A stretch of 64,000 nt of DNA from Litorimonas sp964352855 (GCA_964352855.1 CAYGTR010000001.1:62001-126000), one strand, 5' to 3'; counted from the first letter of the stretch, positions 6,779 through 16,552 are shown. The notes: a model not told the origin generated them from the letters alone. Translations and numbers: made by a program.

Positions 6779-8824
6779 ATGCCTGTCATCTCAGAAACAA
6801 ATCAACTTGATATGGAAGCAGAAGGCATTTTTGTCTCTTCACTTTGCAAGTCTGAGCGCATTGGTCTCGCGATGGCCGACCAAGATGGTGATGTTGTTCT
6901 CGCGACCGAAAAGTTCCACGAAATATTAGAAACACGTGCGGGCCTTAATCTAATAGGTAGAAACCTCATTGATATCGTTAAGTCTCTGGATCTTATTTAC
7001 GAGAATACCTCGCTGAACAGTGATAACCATGAGGAATTCGTTCAGTTAATAATTTCAGCTATTCGCGAGAAAAAAGAGGGGACAATTTCTTTTACTGCAA
7101 GTACACGAACAGGGAAAAGCATCCAATTTAATAATCGTATTACACCCTATGGTCGCGCCATTTTCTGTGTCCGTGATATATCTGATGAGCGGCGTTATAA
7201 AGACCTTCTTGATATGTCGATGGATGCGGCAGACGCGGGTTTCTGGGCGATGCGATTTGATACAGGGCATTTTGAATACTCTGAGTCAGTCATGAAAAGG
7301 CTCTCTGCGGACGAAATCGTGCGAATGCAAAAGTATGGATTGTTTTCGATCATTCATAAAGATGATTTAGCAAAGATAACGCGGCAGTGGCAGGGTATAA
7401 TTTCAGGCACCTCACCCTTCGATCTACGCTACCGGGTTGTCACAGAAGCGCAGGGTGAAATGTGGCAACGATCACTTGGTAAAATACAATATGGCCCTGA
7501 CGGCAAAGCGATTGGTGCCACAGCTTTTGTTATGGATATCACACGTGACATTGAACGAAAAGCTGCTCTTGAAAAAGAGCGAGAAGTCTCGAAATCCAAG
7601 AGCGAATTTTTGGCGCGGATGAGTCACGAAATCCGTACACCGCTCAATGCAATTATCGGCATGAGTGACTCTCTGTCAGAGGAAAACCTTCCCAATGACA
7701 TTAAAGCCGTTGTCAATGACATTGAGGAAGCCGCGGAAGGGTTACATGATCTTCTGTCTTCCATACTCGACCATGCGAAGCTGGTGTCAAATAAAGTCGA
7801 GGTTGAATTGGGTGAGTTTCAACCCAGAGCCCTCATAGAAACATGCTCTAAATTATGGCGTCCTCAAATCGCCCGAAAAGGTTTGCAATTTCAAGTTATT
7901 GTCGAGCCGAATGTGCCTGATACGCTTATGTTGGACGGGATAAAACTAAAGCAATGCCTGAACAATCTTCTTTCCAATGCCGCCAAATTTACGGATGATG
8001 GGAAAATTTCTATTGTTATGAATATGGTCAAACGAAAAGGTCAGGATAATCTTGTCATCGCTATACGTGACTCAGGTATCGGCATGACGGAAAGCCAGGC
8101 TCAAAAGATTTTTGAGCCCTTTTCACAAGTCGACGGCTCGATTTCGCGTGAGTTCGGCGGTACAGGCCTTGGGATGAATATTACAAAGCAACTCTGCGAA
8201 TTAATGGGCGGGCAATTGCATGTGCGCTCTGAGATTGGTGAAGGCTCAACATTTATGATGCTTGTGCCGACGCAATCTGTTGAAGCCTCTCCTGACAACA
8301 AATTGCAGAGGGCTCCAAATCGAGAAAAGGTTTCTACCTCTGTTATCGCAGAGATTGGTACTACGCATCTTGATAAAGATATGACTAAAAATACATCTAC
8401 GACTAAACCATTCGAAGGACTGTCTGTGCTCTGTGTTGAGGACAATATGGTCAATCAACGCGTTGTGAAACGGCTTATCGGAAACCGTGTGGCGAAACTC
8501 TATTTCGCGAATAATGGACGGGACGCCTTGAACATGCTGAACACCGTCAATATTGATGTTGTTCTTATGGACATTCATATGCCTGTGATGGACGGTATTG
8601 AAGCCACGCTGGAAATTCGTCAATCTAATCAACACTATGCTAATGTTATCATTATCGCGTTAACGGCCGATCCGGATTACCAGCAAAGACGAATTTGCAA
8701 AAATATTGGTATGGATGACGCGATTGCGAAACCCGTGAGGCGTGAAGACATATTAAACGCCTTTGATCGTAATTTCGCCAAACTCTCTCAAAGCTTTGGC
8801 CATAAAGTGGCTTTGTCAGCCTAG
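6779..8824 (+). CDS. Hybrid sensor histidine kinase / response regulator
   Basis: 681 residues from the ATG at 6779, which has AGGAG three bases upstream; an in-frame TTG at 6710 would add 23 residues. Order: a PAS-like sensor region (about 25-140), a second PAS/PAC region (about 150-260), a short coiled coil, the dimerisation domain with His283 in Ser-His-Glu-Ile-Arg-Thr-Pro-Leu-Asn, the ATPase domain (N box Asn-Asn-Leu-Leu-Ser-Asn-Ala, G1 Asp-Ser-Gly-Ile-Gly-Met, G2 Gly-Gly-Thr-Gly-Leu-Gly-Met) and a C-terminal receiver with phosphoacceptor Asp598 in Leu-Met-Asp-Ile-His-Met-Pro. No membrane helix is visible, so sensing is cytoplasmic. It would need a phosphotransfer protein or an unlinked regulator as output. 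Its stimulus is unknown; it is not recognisably CckA, DivJ or PleC. Confidence 0.9.
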   Translation: MPVISETNQLDMEAEGIFVSSLCKSERIGLAMADQDGDVVLATEKFHEILETRAGLNLIGRNLIDIVKSLDLIYENTSLNSDNHEEFVQLIISAIREKKEGTISFTASTRTGKSIQFNNRITPYGRAIFCVRDISDERRYKDLLDMSMDAADAGFWAMRFDTGHFEYSESVMKRLSADEIVRMQKYGLFSIIHKDDLAKITRQWQGIISGTSPFDLRYRVVTEAQGEMWQRSLGKIQYGPDGKAIGATAFVMDITRDIERKAALEKEREVSKSKSEFLARMSHEIRTPLNAIIGMSDSLSEENLPNDIKAVVNDIEEAAEGLHDLLSSILDHAKLVSNKVEVELGEFQPRALIETCSKLWRPQIARKGLQFQVIVEPNVPDTLMLDGIKLKQCLNNLLSNAAKFTDDGKISIVMNMVKRKGQDNLVIAIRDSGIGMTESQAQKIFEPFSQVDGSISREFGGTGLGMNITKQLCELMGGQLHVRSEIGEGSTFMMLVPTQSVEASPDNKLQRAPNREKVSTSVIAEIGTTHLDKDMTKNTSTTKPFEGLSVLCVEDNMVNQRVVKRLIGNRVAKLYFANNGRDALNMLNTVNIDVVLMDIHMPVMDGIEATLEIRQSNQHYANVIIIALTADPDYQQRRICKNIGMDDAIAKPVRREDILNAFDRNFAKLSQSFGHKVALSA

Positions 8825-8903
8825 CCTCTCTTGCGATATAATTTGGACTAGCCGCTCGCTCTGAAAGTCCCTATGAACACTCAAAAAACAACTGGGAGTT
8901 CCT

Positions 8904-11099
8904 ATGCGCCACCTTCTTTTATCAGCTTCAAGTCTTTTCGCACTTTCGTTAATCGCGTGTTCGGATCCTGCAACCGACAGCACCCCGACCGAAGTTGCCA
9001 AAATTACAGTGCCGAATTTTGATATTTTAAAAGTTGACATGCCTGAAACTGACAACGTCCTTCTGGCAGAGTTCAAAGGGCCTTATGGCGGCGTGCCTGC
9101 ATTTAATGAAATGGACTTGGCCGATCTGAAACCTGCCCTTGAATGGGGCATGGAGAAAAGCCTGAAAGAGATTGACGCTATTGCCAATAATCCCGCGCCG
9201 CCCACATTTGAAAACACGATTTTGATGCTTGAGAAAAACGGCGAAGACCTTAGTCGTGTCTTTCGCTATTGGGGTATTTGGAGCTCTAATATGTCGTCCT
9301 CTGAGTTTCGCGCTATTCAAGGTGAAATGAACCCCAAGATTTCGGCCTATAGTTCAAAAATTACACAAAATGAGGCTCTCTTTAATCGCGTGAAAGCGGT
9401 TTATGAGAGTGACGCCGTCAAAGGCATGCGACCGGATCAACAGCGTCTCATCACTTTGGTCTATGACGGGTTCGCGAGAAACGGCGCGACCCTCGATACT
9501 GAGAAAAAAGCCCGCTATGCAGAGATTAATTCTCGCTTGTCCGAGCTTCACACAACATTCGCGAATAATTTTCTTGCGGATGAAGAGGGTTATGTCCTCT
9601 ATATCAATGAAGACCAACTCGGAGGCTTGTCTGAGAGCTTTGTCAAAGCCGCGGCGGCAACGGCCACAACAAACGGGAAAGACGGCCAATATGCCATTAC
9701 CAACACGCGCTCTTCTATGTCGCCTTTCTTGACTTTTTCGACTGAGCGCAACCTCCGTCAAAAAGTGTGGGAGACTTATTATTCCCGCGGCGATAATGGA
9801 GATGAGCATGACAACAATGACATAATTGCAGAAATCCTGAAACTGCGGGATGAGCGTGTCGAGCTTCTCGGCTATGATAATTATGCGCAGTGGCGTTTGG
9901 AAAACCGTATGGCCGGGACACCCGAGCGCGCGTTGGAATTAATGGAAGCCGTTTGGCCCGCAGCGATAGCCCGCGTATCCGAAGAAGTTGCTGACATGCA
10001 GGCCCTCGCGGAGTCCGAAGGTGACGATATTAAAATTGCCCCGTGGGATTATCGTTTCTATGCCGAAAAAGTCCGCAAAGATAAATATGACCTCGATAGT
10101 GATGAGGTGAAGCAATATCTACAACTGGGTAAGCTCACGGACGCCATGTTTTACGTTGCGGGTGAATTATTTAATTTCGAATTCAAACCCGTTGCCGAAG
10201 GCTCTGTCCCCGTTTTCCATCCCGATGTCAGCGTCTGGGAAGTGACGGATAAAACAACGGGCGAGAATATCGGAGTATGGTATCTCGACCCCTTTGCCCG
10301 TCCGGGTAAACGCTCAGGCGCATGGGCAACGACCTATCGCTCGCGGACCAGTTATAACGGCACAACGACCAATGTCTTATCCTCCAATAATTCTAATTTC
10401 ATCAAAGGCGCAGCTGGCGAACCCGTGCTGATTTCTTGGGATGATGCGAACACATTCTTCCATGAGTTCGGACATGCCCTTCACAGTCTCGCAGGGCAGG
10501 CGGTTTATCCGACGCTCAATGGCGGTGTCCGTGATTACACAGAATTCCAATCACAGCTTTTGGAGCGCTGGTTATCGACGGATGAAGTTGTCAATAATTA
10601 CCTCGTCCATGCCGAGACGGGTGAACCCATGCCGGCGGAGCTGCGTCAGAAAATCAAAAATGCCGCGACCTTTAATCAAGGCTTTGCGACGACGGAATAT
10701 CTGGCGTCCGCCCTCGTCGACATGCGTTACCATACGACGGATCCTGAAGGTATTGACCCCGATACATTCGAGCGTGAAACACTGGAAGATCTGGGCATGC
10801 CTGATGAAATCGTCATGCGTCACCGCTCTCCGCATTTCGGGCATATCTTCTCAGGCGAAGGTTATAGTGCGGGATATTACGGTTATATGTGGGCGGATGT
10901 TTTGACATCGGATGCGTCAGAATATTTCGCGAATTCCCCCGGTGGTTTTTACGATGCAGACATTGCAGCCAAACTCGTGAAATACCTCTTTGCGCCACGC
11001 AACGCTATGGATCCGGCAGACGCCTACCGCGCCTTCCGCGGCCGAGACGCCGACATAGCCCCGCTCATGCGCGACAGAGGTTTTCCAGTGCCGGAATAG
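8904..11099 (+). CDS. M3 family peptidyl-dipeptidase (Dcp-like) lipoprotein
   Basis: 731 residues. The signal peptide ends in a lipobox (Leu-Ile-Ala-Cys at residue 19), so the enzyme is probably anchored at the periplasmic or outer-membrane face. The zinc site is present: His-Glu-Phe-Gly-His at 520-524, with the third ligand expected in the following helix region that contains Asp-Tyr-Thr-Glu-Phe. The length and the C-terminal Ala-Gly-Tyr-Tyr-Gly-Tyr-Met-Trp-Ala-Asp segment match Dcp/oligopeptidase A enzymes, which remove C-terminal dipeptides from peptides. It is a monocistronic gene. Assignment to Dcp rather than oligopeptidase A is based on the secreted form and general similarity. Confidence 0.88.
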   Translation: MRHLLLSASSLFALSLIACSDPATDSTPTEVAKITVPNFDILKVDMPETDNVLLAEFKGPYGGVPAFNEMDLADLKPALEWGMEKSLKEIDAIANNPAPPTFENTILMLEKNGEDLSRVFRYWGIWSSNMSSSEFRAIQGEMNPKISAYSSKITQNEALFNRVKAVYESDAVKGMRPDQQRLITLVYDGFARNGATLDTEKKARYAEINSRLSELHTTFANNFLADEEGYVLYINEDQLGGLSESFVKAAAATATTNGKDGQYAITNTRSSMSPFLTFSTERNLRQKVWETYYSRGDNGDEHDNNDIIAEILKLRDERVELLGYDNYAQWRLENRMAGTPERALELMEAVWPAAIARVSEEVADMQALAESEGDDIKIAPWDYRFYAEKVRKDKYDLDSDEVKQYLQLGKLTDAMFYVAGELFNFEFKPVAEGSVPVFHPDVSVWEVTDKTTGENIGVWYLDPFARPGKRSGAWATTYRSRTSYNGTTTNVLSSNNSNFIKGAAGEPVLISWDDANTFFHEFGHALHSLAGQAVYPTLNGGVRDYTEFQSQLLERWLSTDEVVNNYLVHAETGEPMPAELRQKIKNAATFNQGFATTEYLASALVDMRYHTTDPEGIDPDTFERETLEDLGMPDEIVMRHRSPHFGHIFSGEGYSAGYYGYMWADVLTSDASEYFANSPGGFYDADIAAKLVKYLFAPRNAMDPADAYRAFRGRDADIAPLMRDRGFPVPE

Positions 11100-11111
11100 G
11101 TGAGGAGAAGC

Positions 11112-11930
11112 CTAAAACTCTGCGCCGATGGCATGGAGTCTAGCCCCGTTCTGGTTCAGCCACTTCTTTGACTCTTTGACATTTTCATTGATAGACGCGC
11201 AGACGTCCCAAAACGCTTGGCTGTGATTGGCTTCGACCATATGGGCACATTCATGGGCGGCGACATAGTCGAGCACAGAGGCGGGGGCGCAGATCAGACG
11301 CCAGCTATAGCTGATATGGCCTTCGCCTTTGCGGGTGATGCAAGACCCCCAACGGGACGAGGTATCACGTACACTGACCTTGCCGATACGCTTTCCGAGT
11401 TTTTCGGCATAATGATGTGAGGCGGCTTCAAGCTCGGCCCTTGCTTCGCGAATGAGGAAGCGCCGGACGCGACCGGGAAAGCTTTCCAGATCCGGAGAGG
11501 GCACAATGATTTTGCGGTTTACATCATCCACGCGCGATCTTCCCCGTCCTTCGGGTTTTATCAGGCGGTAGGGCAGGCCGCGATAAAGAATATCTTGGCC
11601 CGGTATAAAGGGTTGAGGTGGCGGCAGCGTTTCTAATTGCACATCAATCCAATCCGCTGAATCTTGCGCGAATTTCACCGCTGATTTGAAATGTCGAATC
11701 CCTGGGACAACCACATGCACTTCACGCTCAGAGGCTTTGACCTTGAGCGAAACGCGTCGGGCCTTATCGCTCAGCACATAAAGAATGCGCGGATCATGAC
11801 TGTCTCTTAATGGGAAATCGCCCTTTATTGGCCTAGAATTACCATTGGCAGAGGCGTGAGCCGTGTTATTGTTCATCCAATTGCGTGCCTTTTGACCCGC
11901 CGCGCCTAAATGTGATTGGACACTTCCCAT
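11112..11930 (-). CDS. YgjP-like (DUF45/WLM) zinc metallopeptidase domain protein
   Basis: 272 residues from the ATG at 11930, which has a GGAAAG upstream; a second candidate ATG is at 11876 (254 residues), closer to typical family length. The family hallmark is the C-terminal Ala-Ala-His-Glu-Cys-Ala-His-Met motif (HExxH) with a further His in Asn-His-Ser-Gln-Ala-Phe-Trp, preceded by a Ser-Arg-Trp-Gly-Ser-Cys motif. It is predicted to be a soluble, minigluzincin-like protease; substrates of these bacterial proteins are unknown. It is divergent from, and with the longer start would share bases with, the lipoprotein gene beginning at 11929. Confidence 0.82.
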   Translation of the reverse strand: MGSVQSHLGAAGQKARNWMNNNTAHASANGNSRPIKGDFPLRDSHDPRILYVLSDKARRVSLKVKASEREVHVVVPGIRHFKSAVKFAQDSADWIDVQLETLPPPQPFIPGQDILYRGLPYRLIKPEGRGRSRVDDVNRKIIVPSPDLESFPGRVRRFLIREARAELEAASHHYAEKLGKRIGKVSVRDTSSRWGSCITRKGEGHISYSWRLICAPASVLDYVAAHECAHMVEANHSQAFWDVCASINENVKESKKWLNQNGARLHAIGAEF

Positions 11931-13566
11931 GATGACTTTCCGTAAATCCTTACATGTTTCTGCCGCGGTCACTGTTTCGGCCTTACTCTTAGTGATGGGG
12001 GGATGCTCGCCAAAGGACAAGGGGCAGAGTGCACAAATTTCTGTAGAAGCCGCACCTTTGGGGCTGACAGCGCCGAATGAGAAGGTTTTTGCCCGACATT
12101 TCGATGTGCCGCAGCGTCAAGTTACAGAAGCTGATGCCACCGCGGCGTTGAAGGTGCTAAACCTTGAGAAAGAGGGCGTTATGACATGGGATAAACGCTC
12201 AGGTGGTGAGGGCAATTACATCTACACAGATTTGGGTGCCAAAACCGATGAGGGCACGATTATGATCGGTAAAGCCGAGCTTGTGGGTGTTCATATGGAC
12301 GGTGATGAAGCGACATTTGACCGCATCAATTTCCAAGATATGGTCATCCAAGGCGAAGATGTTAACCTTGATATTGCCGCTATGAGTATTGCGCGGCCTA
12401 GCCCAAAAATGGCACAGGCCATTATGAAGGCCCTTCAAACAAATGAGGGTCTCGATGATTTAGAGTTTAGTATAGATGAGGATGAGGTGGGTAGCTTCGG
12501 GGCCATTTCCTTGAATAACATTACTGTCAAAGCGGATGAAGCAAGCGGTACGATTGAGCAAATCGTTTGGGGCGTCGATTCGGAAACCAGCGTCGGTGAC
12601 GGCAAAATTGGCAAGATCAATTTTTTGATAAAAGGCGAGAATGATCTCGTCTCGACTTTGACATTTGAAGGCGGGTCTGCGCGCGGGGTCAATACGCAGG
12701 CTTATGGCGATTTTTCGTCTAATGATGCCAATATGGGCTTGGGACAGCTCTTGGGGCAGATGAATCTCTATGCTAAACCTTATGACAGTTTCCAGATGGG
12801 CAAGGGCGCTTTTACTAATGATTATGTCAATGCGACGTTCGAGGGTTTTGAAGGAAAGGCCGTTGAAACAGGCGGCGTCACGACGATTACCCAAGTGGGC
12901 AAGCCCATGCGATTAGCGTTTTTGAAGCAGCCAAGCGATGCCAATGCCCAACGCGGCTATGACACACTGAAGCAACTCGGCTTTGATGAACTTGTTTTCA
13001 AGACATCTCAAACGCAGGTTCTTGACAAAAACCAAGACACAGTTGCCGTCAGGGACGGTTTGTTCGATATGGAAAACGGTTTTCGTCTAAACTACACTTA
13101 TGAAGCCGAGGGGCTGTCGGCCATGGTCGAGAAAGCGAAGGCGGATCAAAGAGCCGGTAACACCATGGCGTCTAATCCGAACATGAGCGATGTGATAGAT
13201 AGCTTTTCACCGGTTAAGTTACGCACAATGAAGATGAGCTTGGAAGATAAATCCATTGTGGAGCGCAGTCTGAAACTCGCGAGTGAGATGACAGGGCAGT
13301 CAGAAACGAGTTTGAAAAAGCAATTGAAAATCGCAACGATCGGCGCATCGCTTTTTGCTCCATCAGAGTTGGAAGGTGCAATCATCAGTGAACTGGGAGA
13401 GGCTTTTTCCGATTTTATAGATAATGGCGGCACACTCACAGTTTCACTTAGCCCGCCGACCCCACTCTCGGTTAAGACATTAGCAGAAGCCCGCGAAAAT
13501 AATTTGAATCCCAAAGATATCGGATTTTCTGCGAGTGTAAAAAAACCTGCAAGCACAGAAGATTAA
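11929..13566 (+). CDS. Large lipoprotein of unknown function
   Basis: 545 residues; start is ATG 11929 or 11932. The signal peptide ends with Leu-Val-Met-Gly-Gly-Cys at residue 26, a lipobox. The mature protein is rich in Asp, Gly and Thr and looks beta-rich, with repeated phrases such as Phe-Xaa-Gly-Phe-Glu-Gly and a C-terminal domain with an amphipathic helix pair followed by Gly-Gly-Thr-Leu-Thr-Val-Ser-Leu-Ser-Pro-Pro, reminiscent of long beta-sheet lipid-handling proteins, though no family is recognised. It is followed after three bases by a TMEM175-like membrane gene, so the two are probably one transcript. Confidence 0.65.
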   Translation: MMTFRKSLHVSAAVTVSALLLVMGGCSPKDKGQSAQISVEAAPLGLTAPNEKVFARHFDVPQRQVTEADATAALKVLNLEKEGVMTWDKRSGGEGNYIYTDLGAKTDEGTIMIGKAELVGVHMDGDEATFDRINFQDMVIQGEDVNLDIAAMSIARPSPKMAQAIMKALQTNEGLDDLEFSIDEDEVGSFGAISLNNITVKADEASGTIEQIVWGVDSETSVGDGKIGKINFLIKGENDLVSTLTFEGGSARGVNTQAYGDFSSNDANMGLGQLLGQMNLYAKPYDSFQMGKGAFTNDYVNATFEGFEGKAVETGGVTTITQVGKPMRLAFLKQPSDANAQRGYDTLKQLGFDELVFKTSQTQVLDKNQDTVAVRDGLFDMENGFRLNYTYEAEGLSAMVEKAKADQRAGNTMASNPNMSDVIDSFSPVKLRTMKMSLEDKSIVERSLKLASEMTGQSETSLKKQLKIATIGASLFAPSELEGAIISELGEAFSDFIDNGGTLTVSLSPPTPLSVKTLAEARENNLNPKDIGFSASVKKPASTED

Positions 13567-13569
13567 CCG

Positions 13570-14283
13570 ATGCTGCGGGGAACGATAGGTAAATCACTGG
13601 ATCATGACCCGCATTTCCGCTGGCGCGGGGAGAATGTCACGCGGATAGAAAACTTGTCCGACATCATATTTGCTTTGGCGATGGGTATGTTGGTAGCGAC
13701 GCCTGATCCTTTGAGGACTTTTGACGACCTTCAAGTCTTTCTGATTTCTGCGATACCTGTCTTACTAGGTTTTTTCATACTTTTGGAAATTTGGCACAAT
13801 CACTACACGTTTTTTAGGCGTTATGGTGTCGCTGATAAGCGCATCATTTTCTACAATGCCATATTGTTATTTATTGTTCTCTTTTTAGCCTATCCATTGC
13901 GTCTCATGTTTGATGGCTTATTCAGTTATTTCTTTTCATTTATGGATGACTTTCAGCGTATGGCAGAGATGCGAATGGACTTTGATAGGTCCGGAACCGT
14001 TGTCGGATATTTTGCAATTGGCTATGGTCTTGTGAATGTTGTTTTTATGCTCATGTATAACCATGTTATCAAAAACAAGGGCCTTTTGGCGCTTTCGGAG
14101 ACAGAGCTTACGTTAACATACCAAACGCGATTTAAGCAACGTGGCGCTATATGTATAAATATAATCGTTGGGCTGCTCAGCATGCTTACACCGCTCAATA
14201 GTTTGGCAAGCATGTTGTATATTTTAGAAGCCCCTTTAAGCATCATTGCTAGACGCCGTTTTGCCGTTGCAAAAGCTGAATAA
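13570..14283 (+). CDS. TMEM175/DUF1211-like membrane protein
   Basis: 237 residues with about six hydrophobic segments. The first helix contains Arg-Ile-Glu-Asn-Leu-Ser-Asp-Ile-Ile-Phe-Ala-Leu-Ala-Met, which matches the Arg-x-Glu-x-(Phe/Leu)-Ser-Asp-x-(Val/Ile)-Phe-Ala filter helix of bacterial TMEM175 potassium channels. A Trp-x-x-His-x-x-(Phe/Tyr)-Phe motif in helix 3 is also typical. Potassium conductance is inferred from the family. It follows the unknown lipoprotein by three bases. Confidence 0.7.
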   Translation: MLRGTIGKSLDHDPHFRWRGENVTRIENLSDIIFALAMGMLVATPDPLRTFDDLQVFLISAIPVLLGFFILLEIWHNHYTFFRRYGVADKRIIFYNAILLFIVLFLAYPLRLMFDGLFSYFFSFMDDFQRMAEMRMDFDRSGTVVGYFAIGYGLVNVVFMLMYNHVIKNKGLLALSETELTLTYQTRFKQRGAICINIIVGLLSMLTPLNSLASMLYILEAPLSIIARRRFAVAKAE

Positions 14284-14397
14284 TCTATAAAAAGGCAGAG
14301 TATTCATAAATATTGCCTCAATGTGCGTATTTGCGGCATTTTCTCACGCGGGCTTTGCTTGAAATCATAGCGCGTCTGCCTCATATGATGCGCACAG

Positions 14398-14403
14398 TAT
14401 AAT
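14398..14403 (+). promoter_or_regulatory. Candidate -10 element of the etfBA promoter
   Basis: A perfect TATAAT stands 32 bases before the etfB start codon. At the expected distance upstream only a poor -35 (TCTGCC) is seen, so the assignment is weak. Confidence 0.35.
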
Positions 14404-14435
14404 ACGCATATTAATAACGCTATTGGAGCGCCCAT

Positions 14436-15185
14436 ATGAAAGTTCTCGTCCCCGTCAAGCGCGTGCTTGACTATAATGTCAAAGCGCGGGTGAAATCCGA
14501 CCAAACAGGCGTCGACCTGTCAAATGTCAAAATGTCTATGAACCCATTTGATGAAATTTCCGTTGAAGAAGCCGTGCGCTTGCAAGAGGCCGGTACAGCC
14601 ACAGAGACCATCGTAGTCTCTATCGGCCCTGCTAAGGCCCAAGAAACCATCCGCACAGCTCTCGCTATGGGTATGGACCGCGGCATTCACGTCGAGACAG
14701 ATGAAGATCTGGAACCGCTTGCTGTCGCGAAAATCCTGAAGGCTGTCGCTGAAACTGAAGGCGCTGATCTGATTATTACCGGCAAACAGGCGATTGATAA
14801 TGATTATGGATCGACCGGAGGTATGTTGGCGGCCCTTTTGGGTTGGCCCATCGGTTCCGCAGCCAATTCAATGTCGAAAGACGGGGATGCGCTGACGGTC
14901 ATTAAAGAGGTTGATGGCGGTCTACAGACGGTAAAACTTCAAATGCCGGCGCTAGTTACAACTGACCTTCGCTTAAATGAGCCGCGCTATGCGTCTCTAC
15001 CCAATATTATGAAAGCCAAACGCAAGCCGATTGACGCAAAAACACCTTCTGATTTTGGTGTGGATACTACGCCGCGCTTGAAGGTTTTAAAAGTAACTGA
15101 GCCCGCTGCACGTCAAGCCGGTATTAAAGTCGAAGATGTCGCGACATTGGTCGATAAATTGAAAAACGAAGCAGGAGTTATCTAA
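14436..15185 (+). CDS. etfB: Electron transfer flavoprotein beta subunit
   Basis: 249 residues, the full family length. It begins with Met-Lys-Val-Leu-Val-Pro-Val-Lys-Arg-Val and contains Asn-Pro-Phe-Asp-Glu-Ile-Ser-Val-Glu-Glu-Ala-Val and Gly-Lys-Gln-Ala-Ile-Asp-Asn-Asp, the conserved AMP-binding and interaction segments. With EtfA it accepts electrons from acyl-CoA and other dehydrogenases and passes them to ETF-ubiquinone oxidoreductase. The stop overlaps the etfA start (TAATG). Confidence 0.96.
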   Translation: MKVLVPVKRVLDYNVKARVKSDQTGVDLSNVKMSMNPFDEISVEEAVRLQEAGTATETIVVSIGPAKAQETIRTALAMGMDRGIHVETDEDLEPLAVAKILKAVAETEGADLIITGKQAIDNDYGSTGGMLAALLGWPIGSAANSMSKDGDALTVIKEVDGGLQTVKLQMPALVTTDLRLNEPRYASLPNIMKAKRKPIDAKTPSDFGVDTTPRLKVLKVTEPAARQAGIKVEDVATLVDKLKNEAGVI

Positions 15186-16126
15186 TGGCTATTCTCGTTG
15201 TCGCAGAACATGATAATGCAAATTTAAAAGACGCCACTCACAAGACCGTGACCGCGGCCTTGAAAATCGGCGGAGATGTCGATGTCTTGGTAGCTGGTAA
15301 AGGCGTGAAAGACGTTATGGCACAAGCCGCTAAAATTACTGGCGTTCGCGCTGTCCTTGGCGTGGATCATGTCAGCTTAACCCGTCAATTGGCAGAAAGC
15401 ATGGAAGCCATCATCGTCCCGCTTATGGCTGATTATGACGCGATCCTCGCGCCAGATACCACAACCCACAAGAACTATATGCCGCGTGTAGCAGCAAAGC
15501 TTGATGTCCAACAGATTTCTTCTGTGACAGACGTCGTCAGTGCGGACACGTTTGTCCGTCCGATTTATGCGGGTAATGCCATGGCGACTGTGCAGTCAAC
15601 AGATGCCAAGAAAGTCGTCACTGTGCGAACAACAGCTTTTGCTGCAGCCGGTGAAGGCGGCTCTGCGTCTGATAAAGTTCTGGCAGATCCTGCCGGTCCG
15701 TTTAAATCTGAATATGTGGGTGAAGAGCTCTCTAAATCCGATCGCCCTGAGTTGACAGCTGCAAAGATTGTCATTTCAGGCGGTCGCGGTATGGGCTCAG
15801 GCGAGAATTTTAAATTGCTCGAAGGTATTGCGGATAAGCTCGGTGCTGCCATGGGCGCGTCGCGTGCTGCTGTGGATGCCGGGTTTGTGCCGAATGATTG
15901 GCAAGTGGGCCAAACCGGTAAAGCGGTTGCTCCGGAACTTTATATCGCAGTTGGTATTTCCGGCGCGATCCAGCATTTAGCAGGCATGAAGGACTCAAAA
16001 GTCATTGCTGCAATTAATAAAGACGAAGACGCCCCCATTTTTAGCGTCTCTGATTACGGCTTGGTAGCTGACCTATTCAAAGCCCTTCCAGAGCTGGAAA
16101 CCGAGCTGGAAAAAGCCGGCTACTAA
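15185..16126 (+). CDS. etfA: Electron transfer flavoprotein alpha subunit
   Basis: 313 residues. The C-terminal FAD domain shows Val-Ile-Ser-Gly-Gly-Arg-Gly-Met-Gly-Ser and Ala-Val-Gly-Ile-Ser-Gly-Ala-Ile-Gln-His-Leu-Ala-Gly-Met, the standard EtfA flavin-binding motifs, and Ala-Ile-Asn-Lys-Asp near the end. It shares a one-base overlap with etfB and is followed by a strong terminator. The pair would serve beta-oxidation, to which the acyl-CoA operon at 18.4-21.6 kb also belongs. Confidence 0.96.
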   Translation: MAILVVAEHDNANLKDATHKTVTAALKIGGDVDVLVAGKGVKDVMAQAAKITGVRAVLGVDHVSLTRQLAESMEAIIVPLMADYDAILAPDTTTHKNYMPRVAAKLDVQQISSVTDVVSADTFVRPIYAGNAMATVQSTDAKKVVTVRTTAFAAAGEGGSASDKVLADPAGPFKSEYVGEELSKSDRPELTAAKIVISGGRGMGSGENFKLLEGIADKLGAAMGASRAAVDAGFVPNDWQVGQTGKAVAPELYIAVGISGAIQHLAGMKDSKVIAAINKDEDAPIFSVSDYGLVADLFKALPELETELEKAGY

Positions 16127-16146
16127 GTTAGCTTTACAGCAATTGA

Positions 16147-16186
16147 GAAAGCCCTCTGTCATTAAACTGACATGGGGCTTTTTTGT
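16147..16186 (+). terminator. Rho-independent terminator of etfBA
   Basis: AAAGCCC pairs with GGGCTTT, an inner TGTCA pairs with TGACA around a short AT loop, and a run of six T follows. It lies about 20 bases behind the etfA stop. Confidence 0.85.
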
Positions 16187-16198
16187 TTCAATGATGAT

Positions 16199-16552
16199 TT
16201 AGGTTTTTAGAGCGTCACCTTCGTTTTCGTTCTCTGATTTTAACTCACCACGCTCGGCTGCAATCTGTTTGCTTTCCTTCACAATTGGGCCGCCTTGAGG
16301 GCATATTTGTTGTGCAAAGCCGTGAAGCGTATTGGTGAGGTTGTCTGGGACAAGCGTATAATGCACGAATTGTCCCTTTTTTTCACGAGAAATGAGACCC
16401 GCATTTTCCAAAACAGATAAATGTTTGGAGAGGGATGGTTTACTCATGTCAAACCGTTCCGAAATTTCACCAGCTGTCATGCCTGTTGCTGACAAATAGG
16501 CTAAAATGCGCCGACGTGGCGTTGAGGCAAGGGCGGAAAACACTTTATCCAA
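16199..16552 (-). CDS. ArsR-family repressor (SdpR-like)
   Basis: 117 residues from a TTG start with GGAG eight bases upstream. The winged helix is complete: Met-Asp-Lys-Val-Phe-Ser-Ala-Leu-Ala-Ser-Thr-Pro-Arg-Arg-Arg-Ile-Leu at the start, then the recognition region Ser-Lys-Pro-Ser-Leu-Ser-Lys-His-Leu. The ArsR metal-site motif (ELCVCDL type) is absent, as in the SdpR autorepressor group that lacks metal binding. It is divergent from a small membrane protein, with two palindromes between them. A repressor of that gene and of itself is the simplest reading. Confidence 0.85.
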   Translation of the reverse strand: MDKVFSALASTPRRRILAYLSATGMTAGEISERFDMSKPSLSKHLSVLENAGLISREKKGQFVHYTLVPDNLTNTLHGFAQQICPQGGPIVKESKQIAAERGELKSENENEGDALKT

